Notes under the pieces: model-generated
Database searches by the model: none
What the model saw: only the letters and a program-made list of their open reading frames with translations
What the model was told of the DNA's origin: nothing
NCBI GenBank assembly: GCA_030789695.1
Contig: CM061138.1
Span: 14,332,214 to 14,396,213 of the forward strand
Reading direction: 5' to 3'
DNA: 64,000 bases
Source of the DNA: Scilla litardierei
Taxonomy: Eukaryota > Streptophyta > Magnoliopsida > Asparagales > Asparagaceae
Program-made: the position numbers and the translations under genes
Part shown: positions 1-10,286 of the stretch, piece by piece
How the letters are laid out: the number at the start of each line of letters is the position of its first letter
Numbering within the stretch: position 1 is the first letter of the stretch

Positions 1-158
1 TCACTTCGACCCCAAAAATTAGGATGCAAAATTAGGCAAAAATTTTCGAATAAAAAACTATCAAATTTACACTAAACCAAATAGAAAAATCACTACTTTG
101 GAATTACCAAATAAGGATCCAATTTATCTTTTAAAAAGAAAGAGAAACATTGACCTAC
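1..158 (-). other. Intron 1 (partial) of the MRS2-like gene
   Basis: Reading on the minus strand, a consensus donor (CAG|GTAGGT) follows the open frame at 159/158. The AT-rich sequence from 158 down to 1 is intronic and leaves the window before any acceptor, so the rest of the gene lies to the left. Confidence 0.75.
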
Positions 159-512
159 CTGATTGTGGGCACCAGTGGAGCTCGAAACCCTCGCTCGCAA
201 CTCCTGAACGAAGGGTGCCACCATCGGATCCTTGGAATTAGGGATCAGCACCTCCGTCGCCGTGACGATCGCCTTGATGTGCTCCAGATTGATGACGATC
301 GCCCTCTCTCTCCCCAATATCGTCGACGGATATGACAGCAGGGGGTCGAGCACGCGCAGGTCACGTGCGGGGAGCCCCGTCCGCTTCATGATCGAGTGCT
401 TTCCGACCTCCTCCTCGTGCGACCGGCCGGATGAGACGACGAGCCACTGACGGCTCCCCGTCCCCTTCCTCCGCCCACGGTGGTGGGGATCGAGCTCCGG
501 CGGGGGCTTCAT
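159..512 (-). CDS. MRS2/MGT-family (CorA-type) magnesium transporter, exon 1 only
   Basis: Exon 1 encodes 118 residues and ends in phase 0 at a canonical splice donor. The N-terminal part is variable and basic. It is followed by the block highly conserved in plant MRS2/MGT proteins: a K-R-T-G-L-P-A-R-D-L-R stretch, then L-D-P-L-L-S-Y-P-S-T-I-L-G-R-E-R-A-I-V-I-N-L-E-H-I, and then a segment about not placing the coding edge of the membrane domain (the S-K-D-P 'VAPFV' region). Family members are CorA-like Mg2+ channels with two C-terminal membrane helices and a GMN motif; those parts must lie in later exons outside the window. The start is the first ATG of the open frame and is followed by a Pro-rich head, as in relatives. 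No stop or frameshift is seen. The family call is firm, but the paralogue cannot be told. Confidence 0.9.
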
Positions 513-1488
513 TGGGGATATAGGGTTTCGAGTGGGGGGTTTCTTTTTGAGAATTTTGATTTAATTGAGAGTTCCAATGCCTTACTCCGCATACTTTAAT
601 TGATTTGATTCGAAAGTCGTTGATTCGTTTCTCGGCCCTTCCTGCTTGCGCGCCCTCCTCGCGCATGAGATGCACGTGAACACGTGGATTTAAGGGAGTT
701 GCTATGCGCACAGACCTAAGTTTTGACGGGGTTTATTTTTATTTTTTAAAAGGATGCGTTCTTGAAAGAGTTGATTCGAAAGTAACGAATTGTATCTTTA
801 AATGAAAATAAATGCAAATATATAATGAAATAAATGGAAAATCATAAATTTCCAACTATCCTTTCTCGTTTTTTTAAATATTTTCATATGCAGTTTTATT
901 TAATTTTCTTTATTAAGTAAGTAAATATTTGGTAAGTAAAAAATTACCATATATCATGGAGCCTTAGTTATAAAAGTAAATGACGCGTATCTTTAAAAAA
1001 AAAATTAGGGTTTCAGGAGGCGGAACAAAGATCGCACATAATTCGTTCCCAGGTATTTAATTTTATCTTCATGCTGTGTTTAATTTCTTAAAAGAAATTG
1101 CATACAAACATTAATCTCTTTGATTAAACTTTCATATTTGCAAACCCAACGAAAATTTTACTGGAATTTTGATCTTTCAGTTTTTTTAAATTTTTTCCAG
1201 TAACTCACATCAGGTTTTGATCAATTTATTTATTATGTTTTAGTACTACTGAAATTTGATTAAGGGAGCAACGGAAATTTTTTTCAAAGCTTTTGTTTTT
1301 CTCTCTGGAAAAAAATCATGTATTTTTAAGCTCTATCTTTAGGAGGAGGACTAAATGCATCTCAAACTTGAGGTGCATTATCGTTGCTGTCTACTTTTTG
1401 GAAAAAGAACAAGAGACAAATGTTAATAAACCAACTGATTTGGTTTTGTTTTTAAAAATGGAAACAACTGATTGCACTTGAGCTTGAG
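513..1488. other. Divergent intergenic region between the MRS2-like and F-box genes
   Basis: The first ~200 bp (513-715) are probably the 5' UTR and proximal promoter of the minus-strand MRS2-like gene. The rest is AT-rich. Around 1005-1055 there is a purine-rich stretch ending CCCAG|GTATTT, which could be a non-coding 5' exon and donor for the plus-strand F-box gene. Two short direct repeats (CTTGAGGTGCATT) occur near 1367 and 1485. No other gene is visible. Confidence 0.4.
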
Positions 1489-1602
1489 GTGCATTTAGCA
1501 ATTCTCATCTATAGTGTTAAGATTGGAGATGAATTATTAATGTCAATCATTAACTCATTCAAAAAACCCAATCTTTATGATAGGAATATATCAAACTCCA
1601 GC

Positions 1603-2409
1603 ATGGGCTGCTCGCAATCAAAGTCGGTACAGATCAGCTCAGGCGCAGCGGAGGAGGATCGGGTTGCTTATCTAGGAGAGGACATGATAATCCAGATACT
1701 CTCCTTGTTGCCGATCGAATCTCTGCTCACATTCAGACTGGTGTCGAAATCTTGGCGGCGGCTGATCTCGGACCATTCCTTCATCAAGAACTTGCCCGAC
1801 TCCATGTCAGGCATCATACTTCAAGCTTGCTGCATGTCCGAGAATCTCTGTCCATGGCCCCTCAACTCAGCGTGGAGTGTAGTTCGAGCCTCATCTCCAG
1901 TATATTATAATGTGGTTCGGTTCCCTCAGTGTTGCCCAAGAATGTCTGGCCATTTGCTCAGGGCCCTAAATGATAAGCTGCCCACTTTTGAGAACTTGCT
2001 GGAGCGAAATATTCAAGTTCGAAATAGCTCATGTGTCCTCTGCCAGCATCCTTTGGAGTCCAGGAATCATCTCTTTTTCGAGTGTCCTTTTACTGCTTAC
2101 TTATGGGAGCTATGTCGCCTTAAGCTTGGCCTTCCCCCGGGACCTATTGGGACGCTTATGGAGGAAGCACTATTAATTCGGAGTCACTTCAAGAAGAAGG
2201 TTAAGATTTCTGGTGTAGCTCGCCTAGCTTTATCTTCAGTGGTTTGGCATTCTTGGCATGAAAGGAATCGACGGTTGTTAACCGACAAATATAAATACAA
2301 AGTTTGCATCTTCCGAGAAATCTATGACGACATCCGAGTTCGCAGTGCTTCTATCAGATGGACAAAGGGGAAACATAATTTTCGTACTGCCTTGAAGAAC
2401 TGGTCTTAA
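1603..2409 (+). CDS. F-box protein with a LINE-derived zf-RVT C-terminus (chimeric gene)
   Basis: The frame is open from 1489. I prefer the ATG at 1603 (268 aa) because it gives a Met-Gly-Cys-Ser N-terminus typical of N-myristoylated and palmitoylated proteins, and because the upstream residues look like translated UTR. Residues ~26-62 form an F-box (E-D-M-I-I-Q-I-L-S-L-L-P ... V-S-K-S-W-R-R-L-I), the SKP1-binding module of SCF ubiquitin ligases. Residues ~68-75 (M-S-G-I-I-L-Q) match the start of the associated region in plant F-box proteins. From about residue 91 the protein switches to the zinc-binding tail of a plant L1-type LINE ORF2: ALNDKLPT followed by C144-x2-C147-x8-H156-x4-C161 and the F-T-A-Y-L-W-E block. 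The usual F-box C-terminal propeller or LRR is therefore replaced. There is no stop at the junction. Whether it is expressed is unknown; it may be a truncated F-box gene with a readthrough LINE. Confidence 0.65.
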   Translation: MGCSQSKSVQISSGAAEEDRVAYLGEDMIIQILSLLPIESLLTFRLVSKSWRRLISDHSFIKNLPDSMSGIILQACCMSENLCPWPLNSAWSVVRASSPVYYNVVRFPQCCPRMSGHLLRALNDKLPTFENLLERNIQVRNSSCVLCQHPLESRNHLFFECPFTAYLWELCRLKLGLPPGPIGTLMEEALLIRSHFKKKVKISGVARLALSSVVWHSWHERNRRLLTDKYKYKVCIFREIYDDIRVRSASIRWTKGKHNFRTALKNWS

Positions 2410-2440
2410 TTTGTATTGTGATTATAATATGTACTCAAGG
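1873..2440 (+). mobile_element. 3' fragment of a plant L1-type LINE (zf-RVT region)
   Basis: This segment encodes the reverse-transcriptase zinc-binding domain found at the end of plant LINE ORF2, in the same strand and frame as the F-box upstream. No endonuclease or RT core is present, which fits the usual 5'-truncated LINE insertion. The 3' limit is uncertain: there is no clean poly(A), and a purine-rich tail begins after 2440. The exact insertion point cannot be fixed because no target-site duplication was recognised. Confidence 0.6.
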
Positions 2441-2844
2441 TCGAGGAGAAGAAAGGAGAAGATTGCTCTGGATACGGAGGGTTGAAGTGATGAGAAGCGA
2501 CGAAGACACCATTCATGTTGCATTTCGTGATGAGGATGTAATAAGTTGGTTTAGAGTTGAGCCTTTTTAGAATTTGTTTTGAATTTATTTTAGTCATTTT
2601 TAATTTCTTACTTGAGTATTTTGTAGGAGTTTAAGTCTTTTTTTAGTTTTTTATTTGTTATTTTGTTATTTAGCAAGTTTAGTCCTCATAAGCCAATATA
2701 AAGGCTTCAAGCTTATTTTGTTTTTCATTGAATAGAATTTGAGAAGAATTGGAAAACTTTCTTGTATGTCGAAATTAAATTTTTTTTTTGTATTAAAGTG
2801 TGAGAGTGTGCTGGGTTGCTTGGGCGTGAGCTTTGAAAAAAAAT
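2441..2844. other. Intergenic, AT-rich
   Basis: T-rich sequence with no recognised gene. It probably includes the 3' UTR of the F-box/LINE gene. Confidence 0.4.
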
Positions 2845-3655
2845 TGGACATGTCACACAGCTCCATCAAATAGGCATTGCCTCAGATTTCGAAGCAATCT
2901 CAGGATCTTTACTCCATTCCCAGCTGATCAAACACGCGGTATGCAGTTTTGTCTTCATTGCAATCAATTTGATGGCAATGTACTGTGATTTCAAGCTTTA
3001 CGATGAAGCCCAGAAGTTGTTCGATGAAATTCCTGAGAGAAACGTGGTCAGTTGAACTGCCTGTATTTCGGCACACACCCATGCAGGCAATCCTAGTAAG
3101 GTATCAAGAGTCTTTACGCACATCACATGCTGAATCGCGAATCGGGAGAGCCCAATGACTACACTTCCTCTGCTGCGTTGAAGGCTTGTGCGATGGTAGG
3201 TGACCTTGAGATGGGCAAATGTATCCATGATCGAGTTCAGACAAGATTATGTTTATACGATGCATAAACAAGGTATTAAGCTCGACAACTCCACTTTTCC
3301 GGGTGCTTTGATGACTTGCGGCAGCTTGAGATCTGAGAAAATGGGAGAACAAATCCATAGCTGCATTATTAAATTGGGTTTCTCGTCAAATTCTGTGAGA
3401 TTGTTTCTTTTGTTTCTTTGGCTTCATCGTAAGGATTTAATTGCTGGTAAGTGTTCAACAAGGATAAGACAAAATAGCATTTGCATAGCATTTGCTGTAT
3501 TCAGAGATATGATATGTCAGGAGATTGAAGTCGACCACTGTGTTGTATCCAGAGTTCTCAAAGCTTGTGCTAGTCTAGCATGGCTTCGAGGTGGAGAACA
3601 GGTTCATGCGCTCTGCATTAAGGGTGGGTTTGAATCAGAGAGCTTCATCTCTATG
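2845..3655 (+). pseudogene. Pentatricopeptide-repeat (PPR) protein pseudogene fragment
   Basis: Conceptual translation in shifting frames gives tandem ~31-35-residue PPR units. Recognisable pieces are Y-D-E-A-Q-K-L-F-D-E-I-P-E-R-N-V-V-S near 2999-3055, S-S-A-A-L-K-A-C near 3168, G-E-Q-I-H-S-C-I-I-K-L-G-F near 3345-3385, and S-R-V-L-K-A-C ... G-E-Q-V-H-A-L-C-I-K-G-G-F near 3548-3630. These match plant PLS-class PPR proteins, which bind organellar RNA. In-frame stops (for example directly after N-V-V-S, near 3053) and frameshifts between units show it is dead. There is no initiator region and no E/DYW tail. The left end is an undefined truncation and the right end is cut by the LTR-like sequence that follows. 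Confidence 0.75.
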
Positions 3656-4470
3656 TACATAACTCGCCACCATCAAGGATAGTTCGGACGACGATACGAG
3701 AGCTCGGCTCAAGCTCGGCTTCTCTTCATCGGCCACGTCGTCTATATCGTCAGTGAACTCTACTTAAGATCGGCTATAGCTCGGATCAAAGCTCGCCATC
3801 CAGGAGAATAGCTCAGGCTGCGCTTCTATAACTCAGATCATCATCCTCATCTCGGAGGCGATAGCTTCACAAAGCTTCGTTATTCATCGTCATAACTCCT
3901 AATCATTGTAACCTTGATCTCACCTATATAAATTCTATTGTTCGGTGGATTTACCCATCAACAATTCGCGCTGTCTGTGGGAATCGAGGTTACAACTATG
4001 GCGTCATCCACACCGTTTCGGCGATCCGCGAGGGGCAAGGGGATCACGATCACATCGCCAACCACACAACATATATTCAAGTTAGGCTCGTCTACTGATC
4101 TGATCTCGGTGCCCAAACCCAACTTATTCACTCGAGGTATTCAGCCTTGCCAAGTATCAGCGTAAGGATGATCGGTAAACTAAGCCACCCTTGCGACAGT
4201 TTTTTACTTCGGCTTCTATCTTTTTGGATGATTATATCATTCTAACTGAACTAATATATCTCCGACAAGTACCAAGACACTTGATCGGCCTTTGCATTTG
4301 ATCAAACTTTTGCAAGTGCAGGTGCATTTAGACAGCCCCAAGCAGAAGCCTAAGACGCGTCCCCAGACTGATCGTGGCCAAACCCACCGGTCCAACTTCA
4401 ACGCCCCGATGCCAGAGTACAACCATCGCTGGTCTGACCTTATCTCTCGTGAACCTCTCAATGTTGAGTG
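3655..4470 (+). mobile_element. Ty3/Gypsy-type fragment: LTR end, PBS and gag start
   Basis: A promoter-like stretch with CTATATAAATT (near 3921) is followed by an LTR end (CAACA, 3963). An ATTCGCGCTGTCTGTGGGA stretch comes next, a diverged form of the GGCGCCGTCTGTGGGAA junction common in plant Gypsy elements. An ATG at 3998 opens a short gag-like frame (75 aa) that is then lost. The LTR start (~3655) is a guess at a TG; sequence to about 4470 may be decayed gag. No pol is visible. The fragment interrupts the PPR pseudogene. Confidence 0.55.
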
Positions 4471-4519
4471 ATGCAAGCGTCATCATTTTCTCTGCTTAAT
4501 TCCTTCACAAGCAACCTTA

Positions 4520-4533
4520 GGCTCTGATAGCCA
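4520..4533 (-). other. Primer-binding site (initiator-tRNA-Met type) of the Sire-like LTR
   Basis: On the minus strand this reads TGGCTATCAGAGCC, one base longer than the standard TGGTATCAGAGCC complementary to plant initiator tRNA-Met. It lies one base from the LTR end, which fixes the orientation of the LTR to its right. Confidence 0.7.
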
Positions 4534-4937
4534 TTGTTGCAAAAAGATCCATGCATAACTAGCAAATCCTACAACTAGTTAGGAAGTAGAATTCACAAAA
4601 AATAGACAACAACAGCAACAAACAATCTCACCCAATCCGGATCTTGCGGAAACAAATAAATCAAACGAAGCCCACCACTCATACAAATACTGAAAGTAAA
4701 CGAGGCATATCAATTTACCCTGGTTCGATCAATCTTTGACCTACTCCAGCATCCAAGATGATCCACTCTCTGATATATAGGAGATTTACAAGCTTTTACA
4801 CCGGCTTCTTCTTCACCCTAAAGTGAGTAATAACTTCGAGAAAACACCAAGCCCTCACTATCCACTAACACAGAAGAAACAAAGAGAAACAAGGAAGACC
4901 CAAGAACACAAGAAATCCCAAAAGACCTAATCTTTTA

Positions 4938-5942
4938 GGGTGTGTTTGGATTGAAAGAAAATGTATGAAAGAAAAGTGAAATGAAAATGAAAGAGAAAGA
5001 AAAGTGAAATGAAAATGAAATGAGATTCTTTCTCATGTTTGGTTGCCAAAGAAAATTTTGAAGAAAGTTCAAAGGAAAATAAGTAAATTTCTTCCATTAT
5101 GCTATTAATTCAAAACGAAAAAAAATTAAGAGGTGTTTTTGCTAAATAATTTAAGAGGTGTATTTGCTAACTTTATAAATAATTTGCTTAAAAAATTTAA
5201 GAGGTATTTTAGTCTAATAATAAATTAGATATTTGTTAGTTGTTCTGAATAATTCAAAAAGTTAGCAAATAAATTACGAATTCTAACAAATAATTCTCTA
5301 ACCATACAAATATCATGATGCATAAATAATGTGATATTAAATAGTACATAAATAATTTACAAATTATATGAAAACATTGGAAATAATTTGCAAGCTATTA
5401 GAAAAATTCTTGCTTAATGCGTGAATTTTTCAAGCAAAACACGAAAATTACACAAATTATTCGCGAATTTTTTGAACAAGTTCATGAATAAAAATAATTT
5501 AAATATTCATGATTTTAAAAAAAAATTCGGAATTATTCACATACTATTTTGAAAAATTCAGGAAAAATTCGTAAATTTTGAATAATTTGCGAATTTTAAA
5601 TAATTCATGTGTAAAATTTCGATAATAATTCATGATTTTTTGAAAAATTTGTTCATAATTTTTTGAAAAGAAGTCATGAATTCATTAAAAATAGATACTA
5701 ATTATATTTGTTAAAAAACACAAATGCATGAATGTGAGAATAGTTAGTTTTGCTTTGTTTTCCTTCATTTTCCTTGGGTCAAGAGGAGGAAAAGTTGGAA
5801 GAAAAGTTTTATTATTTATTTTCCACTCTTTTCTTTCATTTTCTTTTTCTTTTCACTTTTCTTTTAAGCCAAACAATGGAAAATCATTTTCCTTCTTATT
5901 TTCCTTCCTTTTCTTTCCTTTTCCCACTAACCTAACACACCC
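4938..5942. mobile_element. PIF/Harbinger-type non-autonomous DNA transposon
   Basis: The element has terminal inverted repeats GGGTGTGTTTGG / CCTAACACACCC (one mismatch) flanked by a perfect TTA duplication (4935-4937 and 5943-5945), the hallmark of PIF/Harbinger insertion. It is 1005 bp with purine-rich (GAAA-type) sequence inside the left end and the complementary pyrimidine-rich sequence inside the right end. There is no transposase frame; the small frames near 5728-5946 are low-complexity TTTTC translations. It inserted into the Copia LTR. Confidence 0.85.
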
Positions 5943-6163
5943 TTAGGGTTCTACTCTCTTCTAAGATCTCTTCAAAGCTCACTCTCTTCAATGCTCAACA
6001 ACCTAGCTTCAAGTTCTTCAAAGCTCTCATAAAAATATTGACCTAACATCTTCAAACCTGGGTCTTAAATACCCCACAGAAGACGCAAAGATCGTGGCCA
6101 TTGGATTGAGCAACCGATCAATCCAACAGTCACAGATCGGCTTCAGAAAACAGAGCGGCCGAT

Positions 6164-6598
6164 GATCAGACGTTCTGAGATTTCTATCTAGACGTATGGC
6201 CCCCAGTCAAACGTATGGAAAAAGACCTCCAGACGTCTGCAAAAAGAAGGAAACTAGGTCGGCACAATTCAAACGTCTGGAGCTCTTCTCCCAGATGTCA
6301 GACCCACGTTCAATTGTCTAGGAGATGAACTCCAAACACCTTGAAAAATCCCTGAACAAGTGGCACTATTCACAAATAAGTTGGGTGCTTTTGGGTGGCC
6401 ACTGATCAATCGTCTGGTGAAGACCACCCAAACGTCTGGCCCTTGCACCAGACGTCTGATGGCCCAAAACCTGGGTGACACGACTGACACACCATGCATC
6501 TGGTCCTTGATTACTAGACGTCTGATGTCTAGTGAAGCTGGAGAACCAACAAGGCATCAGACGTCTGGTGCACAAGCATCGGACGTCTGATCCTGGTA
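6164..6598. repeat. Palindromic ACGTCTGG array in the U3 of the Sire-like LTR
   Basis: Multiple copies of the palindrome CAGACGTCTG and its halves (ACGTCTGG, AGACGTATGG) are spaced about 20-60 bp apart, immediately upstream (on the minus strand) of the LTR TATA at 6065-6071. Its position matches the TAGTCGGTC arrays in the other LTRs of this window, but the motif differs. Confidence 0.75.
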
Positions 6599-6675
6599 AA
6601 CAAGCACATGTTGGTTTTGGCATCACATTTTCAACAGATCCATCATCATTGTTGCCAACCCACCATTTCCGCTAT

Positions 6676-6900
6676 CATTAGGGATGGCAATCAGGTCAAG
6701 TTCAAGTCAAACCAAGTTTGACCTGACCTGATAAACCAATTTCGATCTAAATAAGCTTCGGGTCAAGGATTTTGACACATCCTGCCCAGGAAAAACCTGG
6801 GTCACTTGTATCCGACACATTGACATGGACTGCAATTGGGGTGGCTCTGGCCAGGTTGTGGGTTTGATTGGGTTCTACAATTTATTTTCTTTTTTTTTCA
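6676..6900. repeat. Possible decayed hAT-type MITE end
   Basis: TTAGGGATGGCAATCAGGTCAAG resembles the common TAGGG-TGGCAA...GGGTC hAT-MITE terminus, and related GGTCAAG/GACCTG pieces follow. I could not find a matching right terminus or an 8-bp duplication, so this is tentative. Confidence 0.3.
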
Positions 6901-7651
6901 AACAATTGCATGCTCACCCAGAGATTCTTTAAAAAAATGTATGGTTCTGCATGCCAAACATAACCTAAAAGGATCCAAAGATTATTTTTACCTCGGTTTT
7001 TGGATGCTAATTTCAAGTAGGAGACTCCCTGATCTCATGCGTTACAGCTCTAATTAGCTCATGATGACCCAAATCCTTATCCTAAACATAGAATTTTTTG
7101 TCACCCAAACCTTTTAACTAGCCTCAAAAGTAGATATTAACTCCCTACACTCTCTAGGTTAAGTGCTGAAGTATCCCACAAAGTAACACTGTATTTAATT
7201 CCATGTAAGTTTGCCAAATCTCTCACAAACAAGTAAAGCTTTAGACTTTGTGAAAGCTTCACCTCTCTCTCCCCTTTATTCCTCATGTGTCCCATGAATA
7301 GCAGCACATGACTTTTGCAGCAAAAAAGAGCTCTCCCCCTCTCATGAGGACTGTCTCCTGCCTTTTTCTCAAGGACCACCTGTTCATATACATAATAATC
7401 ATTCATTTTCTTTCTTTTTCTATTTCTTTCTTTTTTAATGGAAAATTTTAAGAATAAAATATAGGATAACTAAGTATTGCAGGCTGTCAAATAAAATTAA
7501 GCCCAATTAAAAGTGATTTGTTAAGTTCTTGGGTCTTTGCTTTAATTCTTCTAATAGGGGGTGTGTTTTTATTGTGTATAGACTTAATAAGTAATTATTT
7601 CTATGTAATGTTGAAATAGGAATCCCAATGACAACATGGTTGTTGTTTATA
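6901..7651. other. Intergenic region
   Basis: AT-rich sequence with no convincing gene. The 89-codon open frame at 7137-7406 (minus) matches nothing I recognise. Confidence 0.4.
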
Positions 7652-8006
7652 TATAGTGGTTATGGTTCTCGGATCACAGAACGAGGTTTCTAATCTAGTC
7701 TGATATTCCGTTGACAGACATCGAGCGTAGAGAAAACTAAAGGAATTCGTTTTGATGTGGATGGCCAACCACATATATCTTAAGGTGTTTATCACCATTG
7801 ATTCAAGTAGGCTTCCGTACTTTTTAGTATATTCTCAATGGTTTAATACGAATATTTTCTGTATTTTGATGATGATTTTCACCATAAAAATTCAAACGTA
7901 GCTAGCACTGTCATATGCATGTATCAAGCTTAAGCCACTTAAAGATTCTTGAATGTAATAAAGCCATTGCTCCTCCCTAAGCCCAAAGGCACACCTTTGC
8001 AGCTTC
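7652..8006 (+). repeat. Promoter/5' UTR segment, copy 1 of a duplicated pair
   Basis: This 355-bp segment directly precedes the zinc-finger gene. It is repeated at 11114-11478 with roughly 90% identity, including a 13-bp indel. It runs from TATAGTGGTTATGG to TTTGCAGCTTC, and the gene's 5' UTR continues from there to the ATG at 8124. It therefore carries the native upstream region of that gene. Confidence 0.85.
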
Positions 8007-8123
8007 TTTATTTAGAAAACTCAAAATGCCCATCAGTCACCTTGATTTCTTCTCCTCTTTTGCTTCATCTCGCAGCCTCTGAACCCAAAAGACCACACTT
8101 CATATTTTTCTTTGGTCTCTACA

Positions 8124-9342
8124 ATGGCAGGAACAAGACCATCAAGAAACACCCAGAAGAAATCTCAGCCAGCAGCAGCAGAGAGCTCGCCCTCAAGAAC
8201 AGCTCTTAAAAGCTTCTTCAGCTGCAGATATCATCGTAAAAAAGCAGTGGAGGAGGAGAAGTGCAAGAGGATTGGATGCACCGGCTCTCTCTGCCACCTC
8301 AAGGACACATCTAATGTCATGCAGAGGCCAGAAAACCACACTGAAATTTCGAAGAGGAGAGCTTCAATCAGCACTTGCAAGGCTCCTCTGAGAGAGACCA
8401 GTGGAGTGTTCTCAAGCTCAACTTCTTCGATTTCCTCGAATTCGTCGGTTGGTGGGTCTTTTAGAGCGGCGCGTTTGAGGAGGCTGTCTGGATGTTACGA
8501 GTGCCATATGGTGGTCGATCCAATCAGTGGAGTTCCAAGGGATTCTTCTTCACTGAGGCCTACCATCTGCACTTGTCCCGACTGTGGGGAGATCTTTGTC
8601 AAAGCTGAGAGCTTGGAGTTTCATCAGTCGGTGAGGCATGCTGGTAAAAATCTCTGCATTTTTTTAGTTGGCTTTCTTGTTTGTTTCCCTCTTGTTAATT
8701 TCTGTTCTGGTCAAATTTATTTCACCTGTCTCAACTTCAGTATCAGAACTTGGCCCTGAAGACACAAGCAGAAACGTAGTGGAGATCATATTCCAATCGA
8801 GCTGGCTCAAGAAACAAACACCAGTCTGCAAGATTGACAGGATTCTCAAGGTTCACAACACAAAGAAGACCATATCAAGCTTCGAAGAATACCGCGATTC
8901 CATCAAGAACAAGGCCAGCAGGCTCGCCAAGAAGCATCCTAGGTGCGCTGCAGACGGCAATGAGCTCCTCAGGTTCCGCTGCACGACGTTCACATGCTCT
9001 CTCGGGCTGAACGGCTCGATGACCCTCTGCGATTCGGTCCCTCGTTGCCGGGCGTGCGGCATCATCCGGGACGGGATAAAGCCTGATTCGGCCGGGGGGA
9101 TTCAAACGATGGCTACGAGCGGGAGAGCTCACGACACCGTTCGGGCTTTGTCGGATGGCGAGAGGAGGGCAATGCTGGTGTGTAGGGTGATTGCAGGGAG
9201 GGTGAGGAGGAGCCAGGATGCCACTGAGGAGTGTGATTCAGTTGCTGGGACGAGTGGAGTGTACTCTAACTTGGATGAGCTGCTTGTGTTCAATCCTAAA
9301 GCTATTCTTCCATGCTTTGTTGTAATCTACAGAGATCTCTAG
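8124..9342 (+). CDS. C2H2 zinc-finger protein of a plant-specific family (two exons)
   Basis: Exons are 8124-8643 and 8741-9342, with a 97-bp GT-AG intron (8644-8740, acceptor CTTCAG). The junction is phase 1 and gives 373 aa. The N-terminus is Ser/Lys-rich and likely disordered. A single C2H2 finger is formed by C151-x2-C154-x12-H167-x4-H172, with the intron falling two residues after the last His. The C-terminal ~200 residues form the conserved domain of this family: S-E-L-G-P-E-D-T-S-R-N, I-I-F-Q-S-S-W-L-K-K, I-L-K-V-H-N-T, H-P-R-C-A-A-D-G-N-E-L-L-R-F, a Cys-rich patch, and M-A-T-S-G-R-A-H-D. I recall relatives annotated as C2H2 zinc-finger proteins with a PARP-catalytic-like fold; the biochemical role is not settled. 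The ATG at 8124 is the first in frame, and no defect is seen. This is the only complete, intact host gene in the window. Confidence 0.9.
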
Positions 9343-9791
9343 GCTCTGTCTATGAATTAATGAATTATCTTAACTTCTTATGTTAGCTTGGTGCTAATTC
9401 ACATATTTTTTTTTTTTTGAAAATTTCGAGTTCTTGATTCGGTCTCCAACTTGGTGACTAATCTTGACTTGTCTTTATGGGTGTGAAGGAAAACTATTTC
9501 TATTGGAAAGAAAAAAACATTAAAACTTTTCTCTGCAAAAAAAAGCACCTTCATTTATTTTCTATGGGATGTAGTTTTAAGTGGTGGTTGTTAGTGATCT
9601 AATGCTCTCAGTCCTAAAGACAAGTGTGTCTTGTACTTGGTTGTTGTTTTGTGAGTGTTTGCAGTGAGCAAATGGACTTTTTTTTGTATCATATCATGTT
9701 TGTTTGTTGACCATCTAAACGATGAGATTTGAAAAAGTCCAGATTAATTGCTCGGAGTACATTTGTTGCTTATTTTTCCTTGGACCATTGC
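9343..9791 (+). other. 3' flank of the zinc-finger gene
   Basis: AT-rich, with a poly(T) run near 9407. It probably holds the 3' UTR. No other gene is seen. Confidence 0.4.
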
Positions 9792-9799
9792 GTCCGGTG

Positions 9800-10190
9800 T
9801 AGGGGTGGCAAACGGGTCGGGTCGGATCGGATTCGGATCGGGTCAGGTTTGACCCGACGCGAATAAGGGTAAACTTGAACCCGATCCGAATTAAATTCGG
9901 GTAAGGGTTCGGTACCCATACCCGACCCGGCCGTAACCCGGGTCACCCGTACCTGACCCGGTTTGTCTTACGGGTCGGGTCCGGGTCGGGTTTGGGGTGA
10001 AAAGAGTAAAAATACGAGTCGAATTCGGGTCAACCGGGTTGAGGGGTCAAACCCGTACCCGACCCGGATTTTTATCCGTGTCGGCCGGGTCGACCCAGAT
10101 TGGCCCCGACCCGGATTGGCCCCTACCCATACCCGACCCAAGAGGCCGGGTTCGGGTCGGGTCGGGTCGGGTCTATTTTTGCCACCCCTA
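9800..10190. mobile_element. hAT-type MITE built of GGGTCGG repeats
   Basis: The ends are TAGGGGTGGCAAA and TTTTGCCACCCCTA, an inverted pair of about 13 bp. A perfect 8-bp target duplication GTCCGGTG lies at 9792-9799 and 10191-10198, as expected for hAT insertion. The 391-bp interior is almost entirely GGGTCGGGT/ACCCGACCC repeats on both strands. It has no coding capacity; the Arg/Pro-rich frames across it are artefacts. Confidence 0.9.
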
Positions 10191-10286
10191 GTCCGGTGTA
10201 TTAGGATCTATGAAAAGTCGAGCTGCACATTGTCTCTTTCAAATCTAACAGCCAAGCTGAATTTCCTGCAACTCTTTCACATGGGA

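Larger units (their letters stand above)
4535..6635 (-). mobile_element. Sire-like Copia LTR, truncated element, split by a Harbinger-type insertion
   Basis: The sequence starts TGTTGC and ends TTCAACA in plus orientation, with a PBS directly to its left, so it is the 5' LTR of a minus-strand Copia element. Without the 1005-bp insertion the LTR is about 1.1 kb. A minus-strand TATA (TATTTAA, ~6065-6071) lies beside a cluster of CAGACGTCTGG palindromes on its upstream side. No gag or pol follows on the left and there is no second LTR, so the element is truncated or recombined. The right boundary (6635) is inferred from the TGTTGA terminus shared with other Sire-type LTRs here. Confidence 0.65.

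Noticed and set aside
5728..5946. 72-codon Phe/Ser-rich frame
   Set aside because: Low-complexity pyrimidine-rich end of the Harbinger-type element.
7137..7406. 89-codon minus-strand frame upstream of the zinc-finger gene
   Set aside because: No homology recognised, no splice or start context, and composition like the surrounding intergenic DNA.
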